From NCBI GenBank assembly GCA_049840875.1, contig JASGJE010000014.1:124001-188000 (forward strand): 64,000 nt of DNA, written 5' to 3'. Positions 1-8,400 of this stretch are shown piece after piece (the first letter of the stretch is position 1; each line of letters begins with the position of its first letter). The notes below the pieces were generated by a model, which saw nothing but the letters and a program-made list of their open reading frames with translations, did not search any database and was not told the DNA's origin. Source of the stretch: JAFDYH01 sp049840875. Its GTDB lineage: Bacteria > Bacteroidota > Bacteroidia > Chitinophagales > Chitinophagaceae. A program made the position numbers and the translations under genes.

Positions 1-331
1 TGCCGCCGCAATGATCGAAGTGCAGATGTGTAAGAACGACATCAGTAATATCATCTTTATGAAAACCATATTTCGCCAATGATTTATCCAGCGAATCATC
101 ACCATGCAGGAAATAGTAGCTGAAAAATTTTTCCGATTGTTTATCGCCCATGCCGTTGTCGAGCAATATCAGCTTATCGCTATCTTCTATCAACAAACAT
201 CGCAATGCCCAGCTACACATATTATTTTCGTCTGCAGGATTGATTCCATTCCAGATACTTTTGGGAACGACGCCAAACATGGCGCCGCCATCCAGCTTAA
301 AGTAGCCGGCATTTATTGAGTATAATTTCAT
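1..331 (-). CDS. MBL-fold metallo-hydrolase, N-terminal part (cut by window edge)
   Basis: The 110 visible residues begin MKLYSINAGYFKLDGGAMFG and end in HLHFDHCGG, the metal-binding HxHxDH motif of the metallo-beta-lactamase superfamily. The C-terminal two thirds lie outside the window. The Asp-Asn-Gly core strand before the motif (LILLDNGMG) is typical of quorum-quenching/AHL-lactonase-like and general MBL hydrolases, so the substrate cannot be told. No signal peptide is seen, so it is probably cytoplasmic. It follows the MFS gene on the same strand with a 54-bp gap and may be co-transcribed with it. The family call is firm and the function is open. Confidence 0.85.
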   Translation of the reverse strand, partial: MKLYSINAGYFKLDGGAMFGVVPKSIWNGINPADENNMCSWALRCLLIEDSDKLILLDNGMGDKQSEKFFSYYFLHGDDSLDKSLAKYGFHKDDITDVVLTHLHFDHCGG

Positions 332-385
332 AGCATAAAAATAAAAAAGTGCGGAATGAAAACGGGAGATAATAATCTACAAATT

Positions 386-1663
386 TTATGAAGCTTTCTT
401 TTGTTTACCCAACGTAAGAAATAGAAATAGAAAACCTAAAACGAAAAATCCGATTAAGACTAATATTGAATTGCGCATAGAATGCGTAAACTCTTCAATA
501 AACCCGAAACTAAATAGCCCGATTACCAACGCAAATTTCTCCGTTACGTCATAGAAACTAAAAAACGAAGCAGTGTCTTTTGTTTCGGGCATCAGCTTTG
601 AATAAGTTGAACGGCTCAATGATTGAATACCTCCCATCATTAAGCCAATCAATGCAGCAAGAATATAAAACTCAATCTCGTTTGTGATAAAATAAGCTGT
701 CACACAAACGCCAATCCATAATAATACTGTTAACAACAGAACTTTGATATTACCATAAATACCAGAGAGCTTTGACATGCCGTAAGCGCCTGCGATAGCA
801 ACTAATTGTATTACTACTGCGGCAATTATCAACTTTGCATCTTCGAGATGAATGATTTTTATTCCGAAATCAATGCCTACAAGCATTACTGTTTGCACGC
901 CCATACTGTAAAACCAGAAAGCCAGCAGAAAACGTTTTAATACCGGTAAGTGTACAAGCTGCGCCCAAACCAATTTCAATTCATTAAAGCCATTGGTGAT
1001 TACATTTTTCCTGATTTCTCTTTCCTTTTTACTGCTTATTGGAAGAACATTGAACGTAATCTGTGCAAAGACAACCCACCAGATACCTACCAGTAAAAAT
1101 GTAAGTTTTAGTGGTAATGCACTATCTGGCATCATCATTACAAGGGCAAACCCGACCAATTGCATCAGTACACTGCCGATATAACCGTAGGTATATCCTT
1201 TGGCGCTTACTCTGTCACGGTCTTGCTCAGCTGCTATTTCTGGCAGATAGGAATTATAAAATACCTGGCTGCCATAAAAACCTATCGCGGCAAACATGAA
1301 GCAAAGCAAGCCCAGCGTTACATTACTTTTGTCAAAGAAATACATTAGCGAACAACTTGCCGCACCGAGATAGCAGAAGAAGCGCATAAAATTCTTTTTA
1401 TTGCCTTTGTAATCTGCGATTGATGAAAGAATGGGAGATAAAATGGCAATGATGAGAAACCCGAGTGACAACACGTAATCTTTTAACGCGGTATTGTTAA
1501 AATAGCGGCCAAAAATGGGAACGCCATTTGGAAAATTTTTGAGGGAAGTAACCGCCGCATAATACGCGGGGAAAAAAGTAGTAGTGATAACAAGATTGTA
1601 AACCGAATTGGCCCAATCGTACATGGCCCAGCCGTTGATAACTTTCTTAGACGCGGTTTGCAT
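386..1663 (-). CDS. MFS transporter, UMF1/Atg22-like family
   Basis: A 425-residue polytopic membrane protein beginning MQTASKKVINGWAMYDWANS. The GWAMYDWANSVYN segment followed by TTTFFPAYY is the signature of the UMF1 (Atg22-like) branch of the major facilitator superfamily. About 12 hydrophobic segments can be seen, with a central charged loop (SSKKEREIRKN) around residue 215. Bacterial members are usually of unknown substrate. The ATG at 1663 is preferred over an in-frame TTG two codons upstream. It is the fourth gene of a leftward run (ftsX, DUF3098, uppP, this gene), but shares no obvious function with them. Confidence 0.85.
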   Translation of the reverse strand: MQTASKKVINGWAMYDWANSVYNLVITTTFFPAYYAAVTSLKNFPNGVPIFGRYFNNTALKDYVLSLGFLIIAILSPILSSIADYKGNKKNFMRFFCYLGAASCSLMYFFDKSNVTLGLLCFMFAAIGFYGSQVFYNSYLPEIAAEQDRDRVSAKGYTYGYIGSVLMQLVGFALVMMMPDSALPLKLTFLLVGIWWVVFAQITFNVLPISSKKEREIRKNVITNGFNELKLVWAQLVHLPVLKRFLLAFWFYSMGVQTVMLVGIDFGIKIIHLEDAKLIIAAVVIQLVAIAGAYGMSKLSGIYGNIKVLLLTVLLWIGVCVTAYFITNEIEFYILAALIGLMMGGIQSLSRSTYSKLMPETKDTASFFSFYDVTEKFALVIGLFSFGFIEEFTHSMRNSILVLIGFFVLGFLFLFLTLGKQKKAS

Positions 1664-1724
1664 AAGCAATTGTTAATAGCTAAAGGTGAATGCGGACACT
1701 CACCTAAATTAATCAAACTAACGA

Positions 1725-2525
1725 TCAGTTTGCCACAAGACCTTTCCAGATAAGAAGCAACATTACCGTTCCGACAATAATTCTGTACACGCCCCAGACT
1801 TTGAAACCGTATTTTTTTAAAAAACCAATGAAGAAACGAATCGCAATCAATGCAACAATAAACGCGACAACACTGCCCAGTAATAAGGTTGTCATGTTAT
1901 CTTTTGAAACTACATCCGGATGATCTTTATAGGTGTCCCAGAAACTTTTTGCAGAAGCTGCAAGCATCGTTGGCACAGCCAGGAAAAATGAAAATTCAGC
2001 GGCAGCGCTTCTTGTTAGCTTTTGTGTCATACCGCCGATAATCGTTGCAGCGCTACGGCTCAGACCCGGGAAAATGATAGACAACACCTGGAAACAGCCG
2101 ATAACAAAAGAATTTTTCATCGTTACTTTTTCTTCGGAGTCGATAGTTTGTCTTTTGAAAATTCCGTCAATAAACAGAAGAATAATACCGCCACCGATCA
2201 TAACGCAGGCAATAAAAACAAGATTTCCCAACGCCGAGTCAATATGTTTTTTAAATAAAAACCCAAAGATTAATGCAGGAATTACCGCAACGATCAGCTT
2301 AACATAAAATGATAGTCTGCTGAAGTCAAAGAATTTTTTCCAGTATAATATCACTACAGCGAGTATTGCCGCCAGTTGTATCACCACTTCAAACATATCG
2401 CTGAACGGAGAAGGAGATACACCCAGTAATGGGTTTACAAATTTCATATGGGCGGTAGACGAAATGGGCAGAAATTCTGTAAGCCCCTCTACGATCGCGA
2501 TGATGATTGCGTGGATGATGCTCAT
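1725..2525 (-). CDS. uppP: Undecaprenyl-diphosphatase (BacA/UppP family)
   Basis: A 266-residue inner-membrane enzyme that dephosphorylates undecaprenyl pyrophosphate, recycling the lipid carrier for peptidoglycan and O-antigen synthesis and giving bacitracin resistance. Two diagnostic motifs are present: EGLTEFLPISSTAH near residue 13 (catalytic Glu and Ser) and PGLSRSAATIIGG near residue 155 (catalytic Arg). Length matches the family. Its place downstream of ftsX and DUF3098 is a conserved Bacteroidota arrangement linking division and envelope synthesis. The usual next genes (truB, queA) are absent here, replaced by an MFS gene. Confidence 0.96.
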   Translation of the reverse strand: MSIIHAIIIAIVEGLTEFLPISSTAHMKFVNPLLGVSPSPFSDMFEVVIQLAAILAVVILYWKKFFDFSRLSFYVKLIVAVIPALIFGFLFKKHIDSALGNLVFIACVMIGGGIILLFIDGIFKRQTIDSEEKVTMKNSFVIGCFQVLSIIFPGLSRSAATIIGGMTQKLTRSAAAEFSFFLAVPTMLAASAKSFWDTYKDHPDVVSKDNMTTLLLGSVVAFIVALIAIRFFIGFLKKYGFKVWGVYRIIVGTVMLLLIWKGLVAN

Positions 2526-2647
2526 AAAGAACCAAGATTTTTTGGATTTGAATGGATTTTGACGATAAATGAACTTTGGCTTAATTGACTGTAAACTTCG
2601 GCACTAATTTCATCTTTTAAATTTAAACGATCCTATTTATAAAAGAA

Positions 2648-2675
2648 AATGATGCATCTTTCGATACATCATTCA
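2648..2675. terminator. Hairpin between DUF3098 and uppP
   Basis: AATGATG (2648-2654) pairs with CATCATT (2667-2673), with A/T-rich runs on both sides, giving a possible bidirectional terminator or processing hairpin. Read on the minus strand it is followed by a T-rich stretch, so it could reduce read-through from ftsX-DUF3098 into uppP. Confidence 0.45.
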
Positions 2676-2707
2676 ATTCTTTTTTCATCATCAGCATACA
2701 AGTTCTG

Positions 2708-2947
2708 TTATGCTTTTGGTTTTTTGAAGATGGCGAATATTTCAAGGCCTAATCCAAGTAAAATCAAAATCGGCGCTACGGTAATGCGGGTAGTACTGTA
2801 CACTTCGTTATCATTAAACACGGCAGGGTTGTCACTTTTTCCGCCAGACATCAGGAACATGCCGATAGCAATTACCACCAGGCCAATCGCCATCCACATA
2901 AAGTTGTCTTTCGTAAACATCGATCCTGATACGGGTTTCTTTTCCAT
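2708..2947 (-). CDS. DUF3098 small membrane protein
   Basis: A 79-residue protein starting MEKKPVSGSMFTKDNF with two transmembrane helices (WMAIGLVVIAIGMFLM and ITVAPILILLGLGLEIFAIF). This matches DUF3098, a Bacteroidota family encoded next to ftsX and uppP. The function is unknown, but the location suggests an accessory role in division or envelope assembly. The ATG at 2947 was chosen; a TTG two codons earlier is in frame but less likely. Confidence 0.9.
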   Translation of the reverse strand: MEKKPVSGSMFTKDNFMWMAIGLVVIAIGMFLMSGGKSDNPAVFNDNEVYSTTRITVAPILILLGLGLEIFAIFKKPKA

Positions 2948-3073
2948 TATCAAATTTTTAGAAGTGCTAAGATAAGTTCAAAAGTAAAAAGTAAAAAGCC
3001 AAAAGTAAAAAGGGTTTACTACAATTCAGGACATGAGGTAGTTTGTACGCTGCTTTCACCGTCCTTTTTTGAA

Positions 3074-3946
3074 TCAGTACAATTCATCCAGTTTCAGCCT
3101 CAGGTATTTAAGCACGCTGCGGTGTGTACTAAAGAGACTGATGGTGATGCCCAATATCATCAAAACGAAGAATAAAAGAAACAACAGCCGGTTGTCATGC
3201 AAGCCTTTTAAGTAAGGAACAAGCTTTTCCGAAAACAGGATAGCAGCGTATAAGCCAGCAATGGCAATTATCCCGCTTATTGCCCCATTTACAATTGCCC
3301 TCGTATCCAGAGGCTTTGCAATGAACCATCTTGTTGCGCCTACCATTTGCATGGTTTTGATCAGGAAGCGGTTACTGAACATAGCGAGGCGAATGGTATT
3401 ATCGATCAAAACAATCACGGCAATTGCCATTACCAGTGCGATCACTATGCCGATTATGCTTGCAATACGGAAGTTTTTCTGCATCTGGTCCACCACAGCA
3501 TTGGGATATTTCACTACATCAACAATCGGATTTTGAGAAATATCAGCCTTTATTTCCGCTAGTTTGGTAGAGTCGACATATTCTTCTTTCAGCGTGAAAT
3601 CGATACTGGTTGGCAATAATGAGTTATCAAGAAATTCTGTAAAATCTTCTTCGCCGCTTTGTAGCCATGCTTTCTTCGCAGCTTCCTTATCGGTGTATGT
3701 TATGTTTTTAACGTAAGGTTTTGCAGTGATATAATTCTGCAATGCTTCCCGGGCTGTGTCTTTAATATTTGGCTGGAGAAACACCTGCACTTTCACGCTT
3801 TCCTTAAAATACTGCATCATTTTTCTGGAATTGATAGTTAATAACCCTACAATGCCGAGAACAAATAATACAATAGTAACGCCCAGGATAGCCATGAAGT
3901 AGGAAGGTTTCCCGCGTTTAATAGAAGCTTTACCCGATTGAGCCAT
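3074..3946 (-). CDS. ftsX: Cell division protein FtsX
   Basis: A 290-residue permease-like protein with the FtsX layout: a cytoplasmic N-terminus, TM1 around residues 18-40, a periplasmic domain to about residue 170 (VQVFLQPNIKD...), then three TM segments in the FtsX/MacB-like domain. With the ATPase FtsE, encoded elsewhere, FtsX couples the divisome to peptidoglycan hydrolase activation. It is divergent from leuS, sharing a roughly 250-bp intergenic region, and is the first gene of the leftward cluster. The start is the ATG before AQSGKASIKRGKPSYF. Confidence 0.93.
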   Translation of the reverse strand: MAQSGKASIKRGKPSYFMAILGVTIVLFVLGIVGLLTINSRKMMQYFKESVKVQVFLQPNIKDTAREALQNYITAKPYVKNITYTDKEAAKKAWLQSGEEDFTEFLDNSLLPTSIDFTLKEEYVDSTKLAEIKADISQNPIVDVVKYPNAVVDQMQKNFRIASIIGIVIALVMAIAVIVLIDNTIRLAMFSNRFLIKTMQMVGATRWFIAKPLDTRAIVNGAISGIIAIAGLYAAILFSEKLVPYLKGLHDNRLLFLLFFVLMILGITISLFSTHRSVLKYLRLKLDELY

Positions 3947-4194
3947 GATACTGAATTTTGTAAATGGATTAGAAACCGCCGGAATGCTTTACAGTCAAGG
4001 CTCTGGCGGTATGCGGCAAAAATAGCCAATAAGCAGTACAAATCAGTATTTTTGCTCCCCATCTAACGGTCGTTGACCAATGATATTGCCGGAGAAGCTG
4101 ATTGAAAAATCGGAATTGATTTTTTTAAGCCTTCTTTAGCATTCAGGTAATTATCTGAGGCAATCAGAGCATACAAAATTATAAGAGTAAATAA

Positions 4195-7100
4195 ATGAGT
4201 TTGACAGACAACAAAGATTTTTCGAAGAACTCCCCTTCAGGGGTTGGGGGCTTGGAATATAATTTTAGGGAAATAGAGAAGAAATGGCAGCAACAATGGA
4301 AGGAAAGCAATGCCTATAAAGTATACAATGATTCAACAAAGCCTAAATTTTATGTGTTGGATATGTTCCCCTATCCAAGTGGTGCAGGATTACATGTAGG
4401 ACATCCATTGGGTTATATTGCGAGCGACATCTATGCACGATTCAAACGACTGAAAGGGTTCAATGTATTGCACCCGATGGGTTATGATGCGTTTGGATTG
4501 CCTGCTGAACAATATGCTATTGATCATGGCATTCATCCGGCTATTTCAACCGAAAATAATATTCAGAACTTCAGGAAGCAGCTCGATAATATCGGCTTTT
4601 GTTTCGATTGGGATCGCGAAGTGCGAACCAGCGATCCATCTTACTACAAATGGACGCAATGGATCTTTCTGCAATTGTTTGATAGCTGGTACAACCGGAA
4701 AGAGAATAAAGCAAATAGGATAAAAGACCTCGAAGAGCTTTTTGATAAAGCCGGGAATTTCGATCATCCATGTCCCGGAGATGCTACGATAAAATTTTCT
4801 GCTGAGAAATGGAAAAACTTCAGTGAAAAGAAGCGAGCCGATGTGTTAATGAATTATCGTCTTGCATTTTGCGGTTATGGTGAGGTAAACTGGTGCGAAG
4901 CGCTGGGAACTGTGTTGGCAAATGATGAAGTAATTAACGGAGTAAGTGAACGTGGCGGGTATCCTGTTGTAAAAAAGAAACTGCGGCAATGGTATCTGCG
5001 TATTACAGAGTATGCCGATCGTTTATTGCAGGGATTAAATACGGTTGACTTCAGCGAAGCAATGAAAGAAATGCAGACTAACTGGATTGGAAAATCGTCA
5101 GGGGCTGAAATCGATTTTGAGATAAACGCCTCACCCCAACCCTCTCCTGGCGGAGAGGGAGTTTCTAAACCTACAGATTCTGGTAAATTCTTTCAAACTG
5201 TCGATAATAAATATTGGCAGATGCTAAAAGAATACGGTAGGGTAAACAGGAAAAATCAAACTGAAGCGGAAAATATTATCTGGCAACGCATCAGAAATAA
5301 TCAAATTGGAGTAAAAGTCAGAAGACAGCATGCAATTGGAGGATATATTGTTGACTTTGCTTTGTTGGAAGTAAAGTTGGTTGTGGAAATAGATGGTGAA
5401 TATCATAATACTGAGGAACAAAAGATATATGATAATGCAAGAACAGGGTTTCTAAAAGAGTATAACCTTGACTTAATTCGTTTCACAAATGATGAAGTGA
5501 TCGGCAGTCCAGATAATGTTATAAGATTAATAACTGATAAAATAGAATCACAGCGAAAAGCGATAAAGGATAATATTCCTATAGGAGAGCAGTCTCCCCT
5601 TCTCCATGAGGAGAAGGGGTTGGGGGATGAGGCTAAAATACGCGTCTACACCACCCGCCCAGATACAATTTTCGGCGTTGACTTTATGGTAATCGCTCCG
5701 GAACATGAGTTAATAGAACAAATAACCTCCGCAGAACAAAAAGCAGCAGTGGAAGAATACATCACGTATGTGAAGAGCCGCAGTGAAAGGGAGCGTATGG
5801 CAGAGAAGAAAATTACTGGTGTTTTCAGCGGTGCTTATGCCATTAATCCTTTCAACGGAAAGCAAATTCCAATCTGGATTTCTGAATACGTATTGGCAGG
5901 ATATGGTACCGGTGCGATAATGGCTGTGCCTTGTGGCGATGAACGTGATTTCAAATTTGCAAAGCATTTCAATATACCTATCACAAATATTATCGGTTCA
6001 CATTTCAATGGTGAGGAAGCTAACCCTACAAAAGATACTGTGCTCGAGAACTCAGATTTTCTGAATGGGCTCGTGATGCGTGAAGCAATTGAAGTTGCTA
6101 TCAAAAGATTGGAAAAAGACGGAATCGGTATCCGCAAGGTAAATTATAAAATGCGTGATGCTGCGTTTAGCCGTCAGCGTTATTGGGGCGAACCATTTCC
6201 GATTGTTTGGAAGAATGGAATTGCGTATCCTCTCGATGAAAGCGAATTGCCTTTAACATTACCAGATGTAGATAAATATGGCCCCGGTCCGGAAGGCGAA
6301 GGACCACTGGCGAATATTAAGGAATGGATCAATCAGTATAGTTCTGAGATCCCCCCTTTGGTGGGTGGGGGAGCACTTGAAACAAATACAATGCCCGGTT
6401 ATGCCGGATCATCCTGGTATTTTCTTCGCTATATGGATCCGCACAATGATAAAGCGTTTTGTGATCGGAATGTATCAGACTATTGGGGACAGGTGGATTT
6501 GTATATCGGCGGAACGGAACATGCTGTCGGACATTTATTGTATAGCCGCATGTGGACGAAAGCGTTGTTTGATTTGGGTTATATCGGTCATGATGAACCG
6601 TATAAAAAACTGGTGAACCAGGGAATGATACAAGGAAGTTCAAGATTTGTTTATCGCATTGCAGGTACTACGAATCAATTTGTTTCTGCAGGCAAGAAAG
6701 ATGAGTATGAAGTGCAACCGATACATGTTGATGTGAATATTGTCGATGGCTATGAATTAGACATTGCAGCATTTAAAAAATGGAGAGCCGAATATGCAGA
6801 CGCTGAATTCGTTTTTGAAGATGGAACGAGGTCTTTCGATTGCAGTCTTGGCAATCAGGAATTAAAATACATCTGCGGTAGCGAGGTTGAGAAAATGAGT
6901 AAACGCTATTTCAATACTGTCGATCCTACTGACCTGACGCAGAAATACGGCGCCGATACATTCCGCATGTATGAGATGTTTCTTGGTCCTGTAGAAATGA
7001 GCAAACCATGGGATACAAAAGGTATTGAAGGTGTTCATCGTTTTCTGAAAAAATTATGGCGCTTGTTTTATGATGAACAAAAGGGAAAAGTATGGACAAC

Positions 7101-7575
7101 GGAAAAAGCAACTGAAGCGGAATTGAAAGTATTGCACAAAACGATTAAGAAGATAGAAGACGATTCCGAACGATTTAGTTTCAATACTGGCGTCAGTACA
7201 TTCATGATAGCCGTAAATGAATTGACTGATTTAAAATGTAACAAGAAGGAAATTCTCGAGTCGTTATTGATTTTGTTAACTCCCTATGCACCGCACATCG
7301 CCGAAGAGCTTTGGCAACAGGTAGGCAACAGCGGAAGTATTTTAGATGCTTCTTTTCCAAAATTCGAAGCGAAACATGTAGAAGAAAGCAGCAAAGAGTA
7401 CCCGATTTCAATTAATGGCAAGATGCGCACCACGCTGAACATTTCTTTATCAGCTTCGCAGGATGAAGTTGAAAAATTGGTGCTTGATAATGAGATCGTA
7501 AAGAAATGGACGGAAGGCAAGCCTCCGAAAAGAGTGATTTATGTGAAGAATAAGATGGTGAATGTGGTAGTGTAG
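4195..7575 (+). CDS. leuS: Leucyl-tRNA synthetase carrying an in-frame DUF559 insertion
   Basis: Class I synthetase charging tRNA-Leu. The HIGH-type motif is HVGH at residues 67-70, the CP1 editing domain includes VYTTRPDTIFG, and the KMSKS loop reads KMSKR at 900-904. At 1126 residues it is about 170 longer than usual for Bacteroidota. The excess is a 168-residue insertion (about residues 312-479) at the entry to the editing domain, between AEIDFEI and AKIRVYTTRPDT. It encodes a complete DUF559 (PD-(D/E)XK endonuclease-like) domain with motif VVEIDGEYH and is bracketed by inverted hairpin repeats (separate entry). Relatives usually begin MEYNFREIEKKW; here about 19 extra residues precede that, encoded by another G/C-rich repeat, and the TTG at 4252 is an alternative start. 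A third repeat-like peptide (IPPLVGGGA) precedes the conserved ETNTMPGYAGSSWYF block. The frame is open throughout, so the gene appears functional. Confidence 0.95.
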   Translation: MSLTDNKDFSKNSPSGVGGLEYNFREIEKKWQQQWKESNAYKVYNDSTKPKFYVLDMFPYPSGAGLHVGHPLGYIASDIYARFKRLKGFNVLHPMGYDAFGLPAEQYAIDHGIHPAISTENNIQNFRKQLDNIGFCFDWDREVRTSDPSYYKWTQWIFLQLFDSWYNRKENKANRIKDLEELFDKAGNFDHPCPGDATIKFSAEKWKNFSEKKRADVLMNYRLAFCGYGEVNWCEALGTVLANDEVINGVSERGGYPVVKKKLRQWYLRITEYADRLLQGLNTVDFSEAMKEMQTNWIGKSSGAEIDFEINASPQPSPGGEGVSKPTDSGKFFQTVDNKYWQMLKEYGRVNRKNQTEAENIIWQRIRNNQIGVKVRRQHAIGGYIVDFALLEVKLVVEIDGEYHNTEEQKIYDNARTGFLKEYNLDLIRFTNDEVIGSPDNVIRLITDKIESQRKAIKDNIPIGEQSPLLHEEKGLGDEAKIRVYTTRPDTIFGVDFMVIAPEHELIEQITSAEQKAAVEEYITYVKSRSERERMAEKKITGVFSGAYAINPFNGKQIPIWISEYVLAGYGTGAIMAVPCGDERDFKFAKHFNIPITNIIGSHFNGEEANPTKDTVLENSDFLNGLVMREAIEVAIKRLEKDGIGIRKVNYKMRDAAFSRQRYWGEPFPIVWKNGIAYPLDESELPLTLPDVDKYGPGPEGEGPLANIKEWINQYSSEIPPLVGGGALETNTMPGYAGSSWYFLRYMDPHNDKAFCDRNVSDYWGQVDLYIGGTEHAVGHLLYSRMWTKALFDLGYIGHDEPYKKLVNQGMIQGSSRFVYRIAGTTNQFVSAGKKDEYEVQPIHVDVNIVDGYELDIAAFKKWRAEYADAEFVFEDGTRSFDCSLGNQELKYICGSEVEKMSKRYFNTVDPTDLTQKYGADTFRMYEMFLGPVEMSKPWDTKGIEGVHRFLKKLWRLFYDEQKGKVWTTEKATEAELKVLHKTIKKIEDDSERFSFNTGVSTFMIAVNELTDLKCNKKEILESLLILLTPYAPHIAEELWQQVGNSGSILDASFPKFEAKHVEESSKEYPISINGKMRTTLNISLSASQDEVEKLVLDNEIVKKWTEGKPPKRVIYVKNKMVNVVV
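4229..4254 (+). repeat. G/C-rich hairpin repeat inside the leuS 5' end
   Basis: A CCCCTT-CA-GGGGTT-GGGGG stretch inside the leuS reading frame, encoding SPSGVGG. It resembles the termini of the DUF559 element further down the same gene and lies where other LeuS proteins have their initiator Met. It ends next to a TTG codon (4252) that could serve as the original-type start. Confidence 0.55.
5129..5632 (+). mobile_element. DUF559-encoding element with inverted hairpin ends, in frame within leuS
   Basis: The left end (5129-5161) and right end (5594-5632) are imperfect inverted repeats of each other: CTCACCCCAACCCTCTCC against GGAGAAGGGGTTGGGGGATGAG. Each end also folds on itself (CCCTCTCC-TGGC-GGAGAGGG; CCCCTTCTCC-ATGA-GGAGAAGGGG). 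The span is exactly 504 bp, or 168 codons, and keeps the host frame. The cargo is a full DUF559 domain: TEAENIIWQRIRNNQIGVKV, then YIVDFALLEVKLVVEIDGEYH with the acidic residues expected of a Vsr-like PD-(D/E)XK nuclease, then LIRFTNDEVI. There are no intein splice motifs, so the domain probably stays in the mature protein as a surface insertion. Mobility is inferred, not shown. Confidence 0.75.
6349..6374 (+). repeat. Third repeat-like insertion in leuS
   Basis: A C6-TTTGGTGGGT-G5 stretch encoding IPPLVGGGA, lying in frame before the conserved NTMPGYAGSSWYF block, in a loop that varies in length among LeuS proteins. Its composition matches the two other G/C-rich hairpin repeats in this gene. 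Assignment as a repeat is by composition only. Confidence 0.4.
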
Positions 7576-7577
7576 GC

Positions 7578-7610
7578 GTATAGCTTTAGGCTTTATGCAA
7601 TAAGCTATAC
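7578..7610 (+). terminator. Hairpin downstream of leuS
   Basis: GTATAGCTT (7578-7586) pairs with AAGCTATAC (7602-7610) three bases after the leuS stop codon. There is no strong T tract, so this may be a dispersed AGCTTTAGGC-type repeat acting as an mRNA 3' end rather than a classic intrinsic terminator. Confidence 0.4.
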
Positions 7611-7668
7611 ACGAACATGATTGTGGTTAGAGTTATTTTAATTGTAAGTTTAGAAATAACATACCTAT

Positions 7669-8400
7669 ATGAAATCAATTTTATCGATTGCCTTTCTGTT
7701 TTGGGCTTCGTTGTCTTTCGCACAGACTGAAGAAAAAGAAGAAGCTCTTCCAAGCAAAGAAAGCCAGGCTTATCATGAATACAGAAGTCAGATTACCCGC
7801 CCTCCTTATAATCTTAATAAAATTGAAGATTTAATTGTTAAAATAAAATCGGATGACGAAAGCGAATCTTTGAAATCGTCCGTATATAATTCTCTTACTC
7901 TCCGGGAAAAATTTACATACCATATGATTCATGGTGAATCATATAGCCAGAACTGTGACGGCTTCTTTCCCGTTGTGGATGAAAACAAAAAAATTTTTGC
8001 TAATCTTCCGGATGCTTTCGGTGAATACAATTGGAGTAGCAGGCAAAAAGATTTTTTTGAGTCTTACAGAGACTCTGTAATTTTTCTATTAAGCGAGAGT
8101 ATAAAACGAGCAAAAAGAGTAGGACTAAATTATAAACAAGCAGTCATTGAGATAAATGCGATTGAAATGATTCCATTGTTAATAAGCACCTATAACCTTT
8201 CAAAAAAAGATGGTGATTTATTGACAGTTCTTCTTTTGTTAATGAAAGAGAATAAGTTTACGCCGTTCATAAATTCTCCATCATATACCAAGCTGTACGG
8301 TAAGACTGCCAACTATTACGCCTTTATTAATTTTAATAAGGAAAACGAAGCTTTAGTTATTAAACGGGCAACTGATTTTTACAATGCAAGTAAAAAATAG
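7669..8400 (+). CDS. Secreted protein of unknown function
   Basis: A 243-residue protein with a clear signal peptide (MKSILSIAFLFWASLSFAQ). The mature part is mostly alpha-helical and charged and shows no domain I recognise; it contains one Cys (YSQNCDGFF). It overlaps the next gene by 17 bases, so it is probably translated with the FGE-like protein as part of a three-gene operon (7669-10069). Periplasmic or outer-surface location is inferred from the signal peptide. Function is unknown. Confidence 0.75.
   Translation: MKSILSIAFLFWASLSFAQTEEKEEALPSKESQAYHEYRSQITRPPYNLNKIEDLIVKIKSDDESESLKSSVYNSLTLREKFTYHMIHGESYSQNCDGFFPVVDENKKIFANLPDAFGEYNWSSRQKDFFESYRDSVIFLLSESIKRAKRVGLNYKQAVIEINAIEMIPLLISTYNLSKKDGDLLTVLLLLMKENKFTPFINSPSYTKLYGKTANYYAFINFNKENEALVIKRATDFYNASKK

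Noticed and set aside
5129..5632. Intein in LeuS
   Set aside because: No N-terminal Cys/Ser splice block and no C-terminal His-Asn followed by Cys/Ser/Thr; the ends are DNA hairpin repeats instead.
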